Of a DNA stretch of 64,000 bases, positions 42,721-56,795 are shown in pieces (within the stretch, counting starts at the first letter, position 1; each line of letters begins with the position of its first letter). The stretch covers positions 10,517,343 through 10,581,342 of the forward strand of contig NC_084597.1 of NCBI RefSeq assembly GCF_033807715.1, in the 5' to 3' direction. The notes below the pieces were generated by a model. It did not search any database, had not been told where the DNA came from, and saw only the letters and a program-made list of their open reading frames with translations. Made by a program: the position numbers and the translations under genes. Source of the DNA: Cololabis saira. Lineage: Eukaryota; Chordata; Actinopteri; Beloniformes; Belonidae.

Positions 42721-45700
42721 CTAGAAAATTTCAGGAAATTTTGATATGGGCATGCCCTACCACCCATTCGACCCCTCTCGCTGCTTTGGTTTGGGGCTGT
42801 AGTGTTTGTGTTTAGGGTGGTTCTATGTCAGTTTGAGGTGTTTTTACGCTTGTATTTCTTTCATTCCTGTGCTCCCAATAGTTATTAATGGGGCGCGCTT
42901 TTTGGCATCTAGCGTTGCCACGGTAACGCTTTTGACTGAGAATAGTAATGCCCATCGACGCAAGATGGAGACGCATGTAACGATGTATGCCGTGCATGCG
43001 TGCATGTTCCGGTTCAGGCTACGTTAACGGATAGGTTTTTTTTTCACCATGGTAAAAAACCCCATCCAAATGAATGGGGCCATTTGGCCTGGATTTTGAC
43101 ATAAAATTTCCTTAAATCCCAGCTTAATGAAATTTGAATATGTTGAAGTCCACAGCGTGCCGAGTCAGGGGACATTTGTACGATGTCTCTACGATAACCT
43201 GTTGCCTAGCAACAAGCGTCCAAATTCAAACAGAAATAAAAAAAAAAAATGAAAGGCCAATATCTCAAAAAACTGTAATAATTAGCATAATGAGGTTGTA
43301 CGTAGCGTTAGGGACAATCGGGCCGAGTGTTTGAAAGTTTGAACGATGTCTCTACGATAAAGTTCGACGGAGCAATAAGCGTCTGAATTTTTGCCTTTTT
43401 TTTTGCTTTTTGGCATCTAGCGTTGCCACGGTAACACTTTTGACTGAGAAAAGTAATGCCCATCGAGGCACCATGGAGACGCATCCAACGATGTATGCCA
43501 TGCATGGGTGCACGTTCCGGTTCGGGCAGCATTAACAGATTGGTTATTCACATGGTCCCCCATACAAATGCATTGGTTTTTGTTGCCATGGTAACAAGCC
43601 CCATAGGATAGAATGGGACAATTTGGCTTTAATATCTCAAAAGCTGTAAACGACAGCGTAATGAGACCTCAGTATGTTGTAGTCCACATGAAGCTGAGTC
43701 TTTTAACGTTGGAACCAAGTCTCTGCGATACCGTGTTGCCGCGCAACAAGCATCCGAAGTTCCGTTAGCATCAAAATGAACAATGTGGAATATCTCAAAA
43801 ACCGTAAAAGCAAGCATGACGAGACTAAAATATGTTGCAGTACAAAGCGTCCCGGGTTGGTCAATGTTGTAATGATGTCTGTACGATAAACCGTTGCCTA
43901 GCAACAAGCGTCCAAAATAAAAGTGATTTTTTTTTTAAATTGAAAGTTAAATATCGCAAAAACCGTAATAACTAGAATGATGAAGTTGTATGGTCCTTCA
44001 AAGACTATCGGGCCGAGTGTTTCAAAGTTTGAACGATGTCTCTACGATAAAGTTTGGCCGAGCAATAAGCGCGGGAATTTTCGCCTTTTATTTTGCTTTT
44101 TGGCATCTAGCGTTGCCACGGTAACCCCTATTATTGAGAAAAGTAATACCCATCGAATCACGATGGAGACGCATCCAACGATGTATGCCATGCATGGGTG
44201 CACGTTGCGGTTCGGGCCGTATTAACGGACAAAAAAAAGTGCGGAATAATAAGAATAATAATAACTAGAAAATTTCATGAAATTTTGATATGGGCATGCC
44301 CTACGGCCCATTCGACCCCTCTCGCTGCTTTGGTTTAGGGCTGTAGTGGTTGTGTTCGGGGTGGTTCTATGTCAGTTTGACGTGTTTACGGTTGTATTGC
44401 ATTCATTCCTGTGCTCCCAATAGTTATTAAAGGTGTGCGCTTTTTGGCGTCTAGCGCCCCCCACGGTGACACTTTTGACTGAAAAAAGTAATGCCCATCG
44501 AGGCAACATGGAGACGCATCTAACGATGTATGCCATGCATGGGTGCACGTTGCGGTTCAGGCTACATTAATGGATAGGTTTTTGTTTCACCGTGGTAAAA
44601 AAAACCCATCCGAATGAATGGGGCCATTTGGCATGGATTTTGACATAAAATTTCCTTAAATCCCAGCTTCATGAAATTTGAATATGTTGAAGTCCACAGC
44701 GTGCCGAGTCGGGGAACATTTGTAGGATGTCTCTACGATAATCTGTCGCCTAGCAACAAGCGTCCAAAGTCAAATGGAAATTAAAAAAAAAAATGAAAGG
44801 TCAATATCGCAAAAATTTTAATAATTGGCATAATGAGCTTGTACGGCCCGTTAGTGCCAATCGGGCCGAGTGTTTGAAAGTTTGAACGATGTCTCTACGA
44901 TAAAGTCCGGCCGAGCAATAAGCGTCTGAATTTTTGCCTTTTTTTTTGCTTTATGGCATCTAGCGTTGCCACGGTAACACTTTTGACTGAGAAAAGTAAT
45001 GCCCATCGAGGCACGATGGAGACGCATCCAACGATATATGCCATGCATGGGTGCACATTCCGGTTCGGGCAGCATTAACAGATTGTTTATTCACATGGTC
45101 CCCCATACAAATGCATTGGTTTTTGTTGCCATGGTAACAAGCCCCATAGGATAGAATGGGACAATTTGGCTTTAATATCTCAAAAGCTGTAAACGACAGC
45201 ATAATGAGACCTCAGTATGTTGTAGTCCACATGAAGCTGAGTCTTTTAACATTGGAACCAAGTCTCTGCGATACCGCGTTGCCGCGCAACAAGCATCCGA
45301 AGTTCCGTTAGCATCAAAATGAACAATGTGGAATATCTCAAAAACCGTAATAGCAAGCATGACGAGACTAACATATGTTGCAGTACAAAGCGTCCCGGGT
45401 TGGTCAATGTTGTAATGATGTCTGTACGATAAACCGTTGCCTAGCAACAAGCGTCCAAAATAAAAGTGATTTTTTTTTTAAATTGAAAGTTAAATATCGC
45501 AAAAACCGTAATAACTAGCATGATGAAGTTGTATGGTCCTTTAAAGACTATCGGGCCGAGTGTTTCAAAGTTTGAACGATGTCTCGAGGATAAAGTTCGG
45601 CCGAGCAATAAGCGCGGGAATTTTCGCCTTTTTTTTTGCTTTTTGGCATCTGGCGTTGCCACGGTAACCCCTATTACTGAGAAAAGTAATACCCATCGAA

Positions 45701-48700
45701 TCACGATGGAGACGCATCCAACAATGTATGCCATGCATGGGTGCACGTTGCGGTTCGGGCCGTATTAACGGACGAAAAAAAGTGCGGAATAATAAGAATA
45801 ATAATAATAACTAGAAAATTTCACGAAATTTTGACATGGGCATGCCCTACGGCCCATTCGACCCCTCCAGCTGCTTTGGTTTAGGGCTGTAGTGGTTGTG
45901 TTCGGGGTGGTTCTATGTCAGTTTGAGGTGTTTACAGTTGTATTGCATTCATTCCTGTGCTCCCAATAGTTATTAAAGGTGTGCGCTTTTTGGCGTCTAG
46001 CGCCCCCCACGGTGACACTTTTGACTGAAAAAAGTAATGCCCATCGAGGCAACATGGAGACGCATCTAACGATGTATGCCATGCATGGGTGCACGTTGCG
46101 GTTCAGGCTACATTAATGGATAGGTTTTTGTTTCACCGTGGTAAAAAAATCCCATCCGAATGAATGGGGCCATTTGGCATGGATTTTGACATAAAATTTC
46201 CTTAAATCCCAGCTTCATGAAATTTGAATATGTTGACGGCCACAGCGTGCCGAGTCGGGGAACATTTGTACGATGTCTCTACGATAATCTGTCGCCTAGC
46301 AACAAGCGTCCAAAGTCAAATGGAAATTTTAAAAAAAAATGAAAGGTCAATATCGCAAAAATTTTAATAATTGGCATAATGAGCTTGTACGGCCCGTTAG
46401 TGCCAATCGGGCCGAGTGTTTGAAAGTTTGAACGATGTCTCTACGATAAAGTTCGACCGAGCAATAAGCGTCTGAATTTTTGCCTTTTTTTTTGCTTTAT
46501 GGCATCTAGCGTTGCCACGGTAACACTTTTGACTGAGAAAAGTAATGCCCATCGAGGCACGATGGAGACGCATCCAACGATATATGCCATGCATGGGTGC
46601 ACATTCCGGTTCGGGCAGCATTAACAGATTGTTTATTCACATGGTCCCCCATACAAATGCATTGGTTTTTGTTGCCATGGTAACAAGCCCCATAGGATAG
46701 AATGGGACAATTTGGCTTTAATATCTCAAAAGCTGTAAACGACAGCGTAATGAGACCTCAGTATGTTGTAGTCCACATCAACCTGAGTCTTTTAACGTTG
46801 GAACCAAGTCTCTGCGATACCGCGTTGCCGCGCAACAAGCATCCGAAGTTCCGTTAGCATCAAAATGAACAATGTGGAATATCTCAAAAACCGTAATAGC
46901 AAGCATGACGAGACTAAAATATGTTGCAGTACAAAGCGTCCCGGGTTGGTCAATGTTGTAATGATGTCTGTACGATAAACCGTTGCCTAGCAACAAGCGT
47001 CCAAAATAAAAGTGATTTTTTTTTTAAATTGAAAGTTAAATATCGCAAAAACCGTAATAACTAGAATGATGAAGTTGTATGGTCCTTTAAAGACTATCGG
47101 GCCGAGTGTTTCAAAGTTTGAACGATGTCTCTACGATAAAGTTCGGCCGAGCAATAAGCGCGGGAATTTTCGCCTTTTTTTTTGCTTTTTAGCAACTAGC
47201 GTTGCCATGGTAACCCCTATTACTGAGAAAAGTAATGCCCATCGAATCACGATGGAGACGCATCCAACGATGTATGCCATGCATGGGTGCACATTGCGGT
47301 TCGGGCCGTATTAATGGACGAAAAAAAGTGCGGAATAATAAGAATAATAATAATAACTAGAAAATTTCTGGAAATTTTGATATGGGCATGCCCTACCGCC
47401 CATTCGTCCCCTCTCGCTGCTTTGGTTTTGGGCTGTAGTGGTTGTGTTTAGGGTGGTTCTATGTCAGTTTGAGGTGTTTACAGTTGTATTGCATTCATTC
47501 CTGTGCTCCCAATAGTTATTAAAGGTGTGCGCTTTTTGGCGTCTAGCGCCCCCCACGGTGACACTTTTGACTGAAAAAAGTAATGCCCATCGAGGCAACA
47601 TGGAGACGCATCTAACGATGTATGCCATGCATGGGTGCACGTTGCGGTTCAGGCTACATTAATGGATAGGTTTTTGTTTCACCGTGGTTAAAAAATCCCA
47701 TCCGAATGAATGGGGCCATTTGGCATGGATTTTGACATAAAATTTCCTTAAATCCCAGCTTCATGAAATTTGAATATGTTGACGGCCACAGCGTGCCGAG
47801 TCGGGGAACATTTGTACGATGTCTCTACGATAATCTGTCGCCTAGCAACAAGCGTCCAAAGTCAAATGGAAATTTAAAAAAAAAATGAAAGGTCAATATC
47901 GCAAAAATTTTAATAATTGGCATAATGAGCTTGTACGGCCCGTTAGTGCCAATCGGGCCGAGTGTTTGAAAGTTTGAACGATGTCTCTACGATAAAGTTC
48001 GACCGAGCAATAAGCGTCTGAATTTTTGCCTTTTTTTTTGCTTTATGGCATCTAGCGTTGCCACGGTAACACTTTTGACTGAGAAAAGTAATGCCCATCG
48101 AGGCACGATGGAGACGCATCCAACGATATATGCCATGCATGGGTGCACATTCCGGTTCGGGCAGCATTAACAGATTGTTTATTCACATGGTCCCCCAGAC
48201 AAATGCATTGGTTTTTGTTGCCATGGTAACAAGCCCCATAGGATAGAATGGGACAATTTGGCTTTAATATCTCAAAAGCTGTAAACGACAGCGTAATGAG
48301 ACCTCAGTATGTTGTAGTCCACATCAACCTGAGTCTTTTAACGTTGGAACCAAGTCTCTGCGATACCGCGTTGCCGCGCAACAAGCATCCGAAGTTCCGT
48401 TAGCATCAAAATGAACAATGTGGAATATCTCAAAAACTGTAATAGCAAGCATGACGAGACTAAAATATGTTGCAGTACAAAGCGTCCCGGGTTGGTCAAT
48501 GTTGTAATGATGTCTGTACGATAAACCGTTGCCTAGCAACAAGCGTCCAAAATAAAAGTGATTTTTTTTTTAAATTGAAAGTTAAATATCGCAAAAACCG
48601 TAATAACTAGAATGATGAAGTTGTATGGTCCTTTAAAGACTATCGGGCCGAGTGTTTCAAAGTTTGAACGATGTCTCTACGATAAAGTTCGGCCGAGCAA

Positions 48701-50433
48701 TAAGCGCGGGAATTTTCGCCTTTTTTTTTGCTTTTTAGCAACTAGCGTTGCCATGGTAACCCCTATTACTGAGAAAAGTAATGCCCATCGAATCACGATG
48801 GAGACGCATCCAACGATGTATGCCATGCATGGGTGCACGTTGCGGTTCGGGCCGTATTAATGGACGAAAAAAAGTGCGGAATAATAAGAATAATAACTAG
48901 AAAATTTCTGGAAATTTTGATATGGGCATGCCCTACCGCCCATTCGTCCCCTCTTGCTGCTTTGGTTTGGGGCTGGGGTGGTTGTGTTTGGGGTGGTTCT
49001 ATGTCAGTTTGAGGTGTTTTTACGCTTGTATTTCATTCATTCCTGTGCTCCCAATAGTTATTAATGGGGCGCGCTTTTTGGCATCTAGCGTTGCCACGGT
49101 AACGCTTTTGACTGAGAATAGTAATGCCCATCGAGGCAAGATGGAGACGCATCTAACGATGTATGCCATGCATGGGTGCATGTTCCGGTTCAGGCTACGT
49201 TAACGGATAGGTTTTTTTTTTCACCATGGTACAAAACCCCATCCGAATGAATGGGGCCATTTGGCCTGGATTTTGACATAAAATTTCCTTAAATCCCAGC
49301 TTCATGAAATTTGAGTATGTTGAAGTCCACAGCGTGCCGAGTCGGGGAACATTTGTACGATGTCTCTACGATAATCTGTCGCCTAGCAACGAGCGTCCAA
49401 AGTCAAATGGAAATTTAAAAAAAAATGAAAGGTCAATATCGCAAAAATTTTTATAATTGGCATAATGAGCTTGTACGGTCCGTTAGTGCCAAACGGGCCG
49501 AGTGTTTGAAAGTTTGAACGATGTCTCTACGATAAAGTTCGACCGAGCAATAAGCGTCTGAATTTTTGCCTTTTTTTTTGCTTTATGGCATCTAGCGTTG
49601 CCACGGTAACACTTTTGACTGAGAAAAGTAATGCCCATCGAGGCACGATGGAGACGCATCCAACGATATATGCCATGCATGGGTGCACATTCCGGTTCGG
49701 GCAGCATTAACAGATTGTTTATTCACATGGTCCCCCATACAAATGCATTGGTTTTTGTTGCCATGGTAACAAGCCCCATAGGATAGAATGGGACAATTTG
49801 GCTTTAATATCTCAAAAGCTGTAAACGACAGCGTAATGAGACCTCAGTATGTTGTAGTCCACATGAAGCTGAGTCTTTTAACGTTGGAACCAAGTCTCTG
49901 CGATACCGCGTTGCCGCGCAACAAGCATCCGAAGTTCTGTTAGCATCAAAATGAACAATGTGGAATATCTCAAAAACCGTAATAGCAAGCATGACGAGAC
50001 TAAAATATGTTGCAATACAAAGCGTCCCGGGTTGGTCAATGTTGTAATGATGTCTGTACGATAAACCGTTGCCTAGCAACAAGCGTCCAAAATAAAAGTG
50101 ATTTTTTTTTTAAATTGAAAGTTAAATATCGCAAAAACCGTAATAACTAGCATGATGAAGTTGTATGGTCCTTTAAAGACTATCGGGCCGAGTGTTTCAA
50201 AGTTTGAACGATGTCTCTACGATAAAGTTCGGCCGAGCAATAAGCGCGGGAATTTTCGGCTTTTTTTTTGCTTTTTGGCATCTAGCGTTGCCACGGTAAC
50301 CCCTATTACTGAGAAAAGTAATACCCATCGAATCACGATGGAGACGCATCCAACGATGTATGCCATGCATGAGTGCACGTTGCGGTTCGGGCCGTATTAA
50401 CGGACGAAAAAAAGTGCGGAATAATAAGAATAA
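42721..50433. repeat. Array B, five tandem ~1545-base units
   Basis: Units start with CTAGAAAATTTC at 42721, 44265, 45811, 47357 and 48897 (lengths 1544, 1546, 1546, 1540 and 1537). Each begins with the palindrome AAAATTTCNNGAAATTTT, then ATGGGCATGCC. Each holds three copies of a sub-block with GGCATCTAGCGTTGCCACGG, AGTAATGCCCATCGA and GGAGACGCATC, and ends GTGCGGAATAATAAGAATAA. Units are nearly identical, implying recent amplification or homogenisation. Repeated short open frames are not genes. Confidence 0.93.
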
Positions 50434-50594
50434 CTAGACAAAATTCCCGGGAAATTTTGAAGTGCCACGGACTACTGCCGGATGATCGCGGGGCTTATTT
50501 GCACCCATGAAGGTCAAGGACTCGATACTTAGTCATTTGACACCACCCATGACTCTCTATGTCAAACCATTCAAAAGTTATTACAGAAAATATG

Positions 50595-52555
50595 TAATAG
50601 GCTAATAGAACCGCTAACAAGACCGCTAACGGGACCGCTAACGGGATAGCTAACAGAACCGCTAACGGAACCTCTAACGGGATCGCTAACTGAACCGCTA
50701 ACGGGATCGCTAAAGGGATCGCTAACGGGACCGCTAACGGGACCGCTAACCGAGCCGCTAACGGAATCGCTAACCGAGCCGCTAACAACCGCTAACGGAA
50801 TCGCTAACGGGACCGCTAACGGGACCGCTAACGGGACCGCTAACGGGACCGCTAACGGGACTGCTAACCGAGCCGCTAATGGGGTCGCTAATGGGGTCGC
50901 TAACGGGACCGCTAACAACCGCTAACGGAACCGCTAACTGGACCGCTAACAGAACCGCTAACGGGATCGCTAACGGGATCGCTAACGGTACCGCTAACGG
51001 GACCGCTAACCGAGCCGTTAACGGAATCGCTAACCGAGCCGCTAACAACCGCTAACGAACCGCTAACGGGACCGCTAACGGGACCGCTAATGGGATCGCT
51101 AACGGAACCGCTAACGGGACCGCTAATGGGACCGCTAACGGGACCGCTAACGGGACCGCTAATGGGATCGCTAACGGGGCCGCTAACGGGACCGCTAACG
51201 GGACCGCTAACCGAGCCGCTAATGGGGTCGCTAACGGGGTCGCTAACGGGACCGCTAACAACCGCTAACGGAACCGCTAACTGGACCGCTAACAGAACCG
51301 CTAACGGGATCGCTAACGGGATCGCTAACGGGACCGCTAACGGGACCGCTAACGGGACCGCTAATGGGATCGCTAACGGGAACGCTAACGGGACCGCTAA
51401 CGGGACCGCTAACCGAGCCGCTAATGGGGTCGCTAATGGGGTCGCTAACGGGACCGCTAACAACCGCTAACGGAACCGCTAACTGGACCGCTAACAGAAC
51501 CGCTAACGGGATCGCTAACGGGATCGCTAACGGGATCGCTAACGGTACCGCTAACGGGACCGCTAACCGAGCCGCTAACGGAATCGCTAACCGAGCCGCT
51601 AACAACCGCTAACGAACCGCTAACGGGACCGCTAACGGGACCGCTAATGGGATCGCTAACGGAACCGCTAACGGGACCGCTAACGGGATCGCTAACGGAA
51701 CCTCTAACGGAACCTCTAACGGGATCGCTAACTGAACCGCTAACTGGATCGCTAAAGGGATCGCTAACGGGACCGCTAACCGAGCCGCTAACGGAATCGC
51801 TAACCGAGCCGCTAACAACCGCTAACGGAACCGCTAACGGAACCGCTAACGGGACCGCTAACGGGACCGCTAATGGGATCGCTAACGGGACCGCTAACGG
51901 GACCGCTAACCGAGCCGCTAATGGGGTCGCTAATGGGGTCGCTAACGGGACCGCTAACGGGACCGCTAACAACTGCTAACGGAACCGCTAACTGGACCGC
52001 TAACAGAACCGCTAACGGGATCGCTAACGGGATCGCTAACGGGACCGCTAACCGAGCCGCTAACGGAATCGCTAACCGAGCCGCTAACAACCGCTAACGG
52101 AACCGCTAACGGGACCGCTAACTGGACCGCTAATGGGATCGCTAACGGAACCGCTAACGGGACCGCTAACGGGATCGCTAACGGGACCGCTAACGGGACC
52201 GCTAACCGAGCCGCTAACAGGATCGCTAACGGGATCGCTAACAACCGCTAACGGGACCGCTAACGGGATTGCTAACGGGACTGCTAACGGGGTCGCTAAC
52301 TGGACCGCTAACGGGATTGCTAACGGGATCGCTAACAACCGCTAGCGGAACCGCTAACGGGACCGCTAATGGGATTGCTAACGGGACCGCTAACGGGGTC
52401 GCTAATGGGACCGCTAACGGGACCGCTAACGGGACCGCTAACGGGGTCGCTAACTGGACCGCTAACGGGATCGCTAACTGGACCGCTAACGGGACCGCTA
52501 ACGGGATCGCTAACAGGACCGCTAACAGAACCGCTAACGGGACCGCTAACACCGC
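50595..52555. repeat. 12-bp minisatellite CCGCTAACGGGA, unit C1
   Basis: About 160 tandem units of a 12-base motif with variants (GACC/GATC, CGGG/CGGA/TGGG, CCGAG). At intervals a shortened unit (GCTAACAACCGCTAAC) breaks the register, defining longer phrases. Because 12 is divisible by 3 and the motif lacks stops, several frames on both strands are open for long stretches; these are artefacts. Confidence 0.97.
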
Positions 52556-52559
52556 TAAC

Positions 52560-52779
52560 ACTACCATCCCATAATAAACACCTACCATCCCATAATAACA
52601 CTAACATCCCATAATAACACTAACATCCTATAAAAACACCTGCCATCCCATAATAACACTAACATCCTATAAAAACACCTGCCATCCCATAATAACACTA
52701 AAATCCTATAAAAACACCTGCCATCCCATAATAACACTAACATCCTATAAAAACACCTGCCATCCCATAATAACACCTA

Positions 52780-52780
<1 letters not shown>
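52560..52780. repeat. 39-bp minisatellite, unit C1
   Basis: Tandem copies containing ACACTAACATCCTATAAAAA and CACCTGCCATCCCATAAT, with period 39. Confidence 0.93.

Positions 52781-52781
<1 letters not shown>

Positions 52782-52849
<68 letters not shown>
52782..52849. repeat. GT microsatellite, unit C1
   Basis: About 34 GT units between the 39-bp minisatellite and the conserved 3' part of unit C1. Confidence 0.97.
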
Positions 52850-52850
<1 letters not shown>

Positions 52851-54065
52851 CATCTAAGGTTAAAAGGTCAGGGTTCAGATTTCTCCATGAAGTCTGTACT
52901 GAGTGAGTCATGTGACCAGTTCTGGGTCAGCCTAATCAGTCAACAGCTGAGCTCCGGTTGCTAGGGGCAACAAGAACCTGATACAGAGGGAGCGGGAATG
53001 ATTCAGCTGGATTTTCGGTTGTGACAAACCTGAAATCACTCCACTTTGCGCTCAAACCGTAGCTCTTAGCAGAAAAACGAAAACATTTTGAGAAACAGAG
53101 AACCTACCAGATTATCTAAATGTTATTTTTATACAGATATTCCTTAAAATGTGTTAGTAACGGCAATTCGAAAACAAAAATGAGATTTTTTTGAAGAAAA
53201 CTTCATTTAACATGGGACTCAATGGAGAGCGATACAGGATTTGGCGTGTCTGTTGGGCCCCCCGTTAAAATTGTGTGCACACCACGCCTGTCAAAGTCAC
53301 ATTTTATGAATCACAACACCTATGTCTATATTCTGACCAAAAATGATCTGTCTACCTTTTACGGTTTGGCCGTGACCTCGAGTTACAAATAAGAAATCAT
53401 GTTTTTTTTTCAGTGTAACTACACTCTAGCAAACTGACTCCCGTGCTCTAGATTTGAAAAAAAGTGATTTCCAGTCCTCGCTTGAGGGCTCATATCTTGA
53501 AAAGTGTACATTTTAGGAAAAAACAGTCCGGGGTTTGGAGAGAGAGGAGAAGTTTTCCTCCGTTTTGAAGTTTGAATGACGTTTCTACGTGCAAGTATGA
53601 GAAAGATATGTGACTCGGAAAAAAGGTGAATTTTGTCTTTTTTTTCTCGACATTCTCCCATCCGCTTTGAATGGGCCCATACAAATACATGGGGAAATCT
53701 CCCCATTAGTTTGGAAATTTTGAAATGTTTTTGCACTTCGTGCAAAAACCATTCGTGCCATCGTTCTGAAAATCCACAGGACTGTAGTTAAATTCAGGGC
53801 CTACAACTTTCTAAATCGGTTCAGAATTTTTCGAGTAACGGTGTGCGAGTGGTGAGGCCCCAAACTTCTCGCAATGCGTTCCGGATGGGGCAAAAAGCGC
53901 ACGTTTGTGCACGTTGCGCAAAAACGTGCACGCCAATCGCTAATAAAAGTCATACCCATCGATTCCCGATTAAGGCGCACGTTTCTACGTTTTTACTTTT
54001 CGCGTTTTCTCAAAGCTGTGGGACTAGTTACGCGCCGAAGTTTTTACGGAAGAATAAATAAATAA

Positions 54066-55483
54066 CTAGACAAAATTCCCGGGAAATTTTGAAGTGCCAC
54101 GGACTACTGCCGGGTGATCGCGGGGCTTATTTGCACCCATGAAGGTCAAGGACTCGATACAGATTCCAATGACACCACCCATGACTCTCTATGACAAACC
54201 ATTCAAAAGTTATTACAGAAAATATGTAATAGGCTAATAGAACCGCTAACAAGACCGCTAACGGGACCGCTAACGGGATAGCTAACAGAACCGCTAAAGG
54301 GACCTCTAACAGGATCGCTAACTGAACCGCTGACGGGATCGCTAAAGGGATCGCTAACGGGACCGCTAACGGGACCGCTAACAGAATTGCTAACCGAGCC
54401 GCTAACAACCGCTAACGGAACCGCTAACGGGACCGCTAATGGGGCCGCTAATGGGATCGCTAACGGAACCGCTAACGGGGCCGCTAACGGGACCGCTAAC
54501 GGGATCGCTAACGGGATCGCTAACCGAGCCACTAACGGAATCGCTAACCGAGCCGCTAACAACCGCTAACGGGGCCGCTAACGGGATCGCTAACGGGATC
54601 GCTAATGGGACCGCTAACCGAGCCGCTAATGGGGTCGCTAACGGGACCGCTAACAACCGCTAACGGAACCGCTAACGGGACCACTAACAGAACCGCTAAC
54701 GGGACCGCTAACGGGATCGCTAACAACCGCTAGCGGAACCGCTAACGGGACCGCTAATGGGATTGCTAACGGGACCGCTAACGGGGTCGCTAACTGGACC
54801 GCTAACGGGATCGCTAACGGGACCGCTAACGGGACCGCTAACGGAATCGCTAACTGAACCGCTAACGGGACCGCTAACGGGACCGCTAACCGAGCCGCTA
54901 ACGGGATCGCTAACGGGATCGCTAACGGGATCGCTAACAACCGCTAACGGGATTGCTAACGGGACCGCTAACGGGGTCGCTAACTGGACCGCTAACGGGA
55001 TCGCTAACTGGACCGCTAACGGGACCGCTAACGGGATCGCTAACAGGACCGCTAACAGAACCGCTAACGGGACCGCTAACACCAATAACACTACCATCCC
55101 ATAATAACACTAACATCCCATAATAACACTAACATCCTATAAAAACACCTGCCATCCCATAATGACACTAACATCCTATAAAAACACCTGCCATCCCATA
55201 ATAACACTAACATCCTATAAAAACACCTGACATCCCATAATAACACTAACATCCTATAAAAACACCTGCCATCCCATAATAACACTAACATCCTATAAAA
55301 ACACCTGCCATCCCATAATAACACTAACATCCTATAAAAACACCTGCCATCCCATAATAACACTAACATCCTATAAAAACACCTGACATCCCATAATAAC
55401 ACTAACATCCTATAAAAACACCTGACATCCCATAATAACACTAACATCCTATAAAAACACCTGACATCCCATAATAACACCTA

Positions 55484-55558
<75 letters not shown>

Positions 55559-56795
55559 CATCTAAGGTTAAAAGGTCAGGGTTCAGATTTCTCCATTTTC
55601 CAGGTTATACTATGAAGTATGTACTGAGTGAGTCATGTGACCAGTTCTGGGTCAGTCTAATCAGTCAACAGCTGAGCTCTGGTTGCTAGGGGCAACAAGA
55701 ACCTGATACAGAGGGAGCAGGAATGACTCAGCTGGATTTTCGGTTGTGACAAACCTGAAATCACTCCACTTTGCGCTCAAACCGTAGCTCTTAGCAGAAA
55801 AACGAAAACATTTTGAGAAACAGAGAACCTACCAGATTATCTAAATGTTATTTTCATACAGATATTCCTTAAAATGTGTTAGTAACGGCAATTCGAAAAC
55901 AAAAATGAGATTTTTTTTAAGAAAATGTTTTTTTAACATGGGACTCAATGAACAGCGAGACAGGAATTGGCGTATCTGTTGGCTCCCCCGTTAAAATTTT
56001 GTGCACACCACGCCTGTCAAAGTCACATTTTATGAATCACAACACCTATGTCTATATTCTGACCAAAAATTATCTGTCTACCTTTTACGGTTTGCCCGTG
56101 AGCTCGAGTTACAAATAAGAAATCATGTTTTTTTTTCAGTGTAACTACACTCTAGCAAACTGACTCCCGTGCTCTAGATTTGAAAAAAAGTGATTTCCAG
56201 TCCTCGCTTGAGGGCTCATATCTTGAAAAGTGTACATTTTAGGAAAAAACAGTTTCGGGTTTGGAGAGAGAAGAGAAGTTTTCCTCCGTTTTGAAGTTTG
56301 AATGACGTTTCTACGTGCAAGTATGAGAAAGATACGTGACTCAGAAAAAAGGTGAATTTTGTCTTTTTTTTCTCAACATTTTCCCATCCGCTTATAATGG
56401 CGCCATTGAAATGCATGGGAAAATCTTCCCCATTAGTTTGGAAATTTGGAAATGTTTTTGCACTTCGTGCAAAAACTATTCGTGCCATCGCTCTGAAAAT
56501 CCACAGGACTGTAGTTAAATTCAGGGCCTACAACTTTCTAAATCGGTTCAGAATTTTTCGAGTAACGGTGTGCGAGTGGTGAGGCCCCAAAGTTCACGCA
56601 ATGCGTTCCGGATGGGGCAAAAAGCGCACGTTTGTGCACGTTGCGCAAAAACGTGCACGCCAATTGCTTATAAAAGTCATACCCATCGATTCCCGATTAA
56701 GGCGCACGTTTCTACGTTTTTACTTTTCGCGTTTTCTCAAAGCTGCGGGACTAGTTACGCGCCGAAGTTTTTACGGAAGAATATGGAATAATAAA
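54066..56795. repeat. Array C, unit 2
   Basis: Same order as unit C1: head with AGTGCCACGG at 54093-54102, 12-bp minisatellite (54238-55080, shorter), 39-bp minisatellite (55085-55480, about ten copies), GT run (55485-55557), and conserved 3' part. Confidence 0.92.

Larger units (their letters stand above)
50434..54065. repeat. Array C, unit 1
   Basis: Head CTAGACAAAATTCCCGGG, then AGTGCCACGG at 50461-50470. A short piece resembling the A 128-base module follows (CACCCATGACTCTCTATGTC, then TTCAAAAGTTATTACAGAAA), then the 12-bp minisatellite (50595-52555), the 39-bp minisatellite (52560-52780), a GT run (52782-52849) and about 1.2 kb of conserved sequence ending ACGGAAGAATAAATAAATAA. Confidence 0.92.

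Noticed and set aside
42812..50400. Repeated frames of 74-93 residues in array B
   Set aside because: Same frame in each unit only because the units are nearly identical; no domain or codon bias.
52582..55480. Tandem 13-residue repeat frame on the minus strand ([13 protein letters not shown])
   Set aside because: Produced by the 39-bp minisatellite, whose period is a multiple of three.
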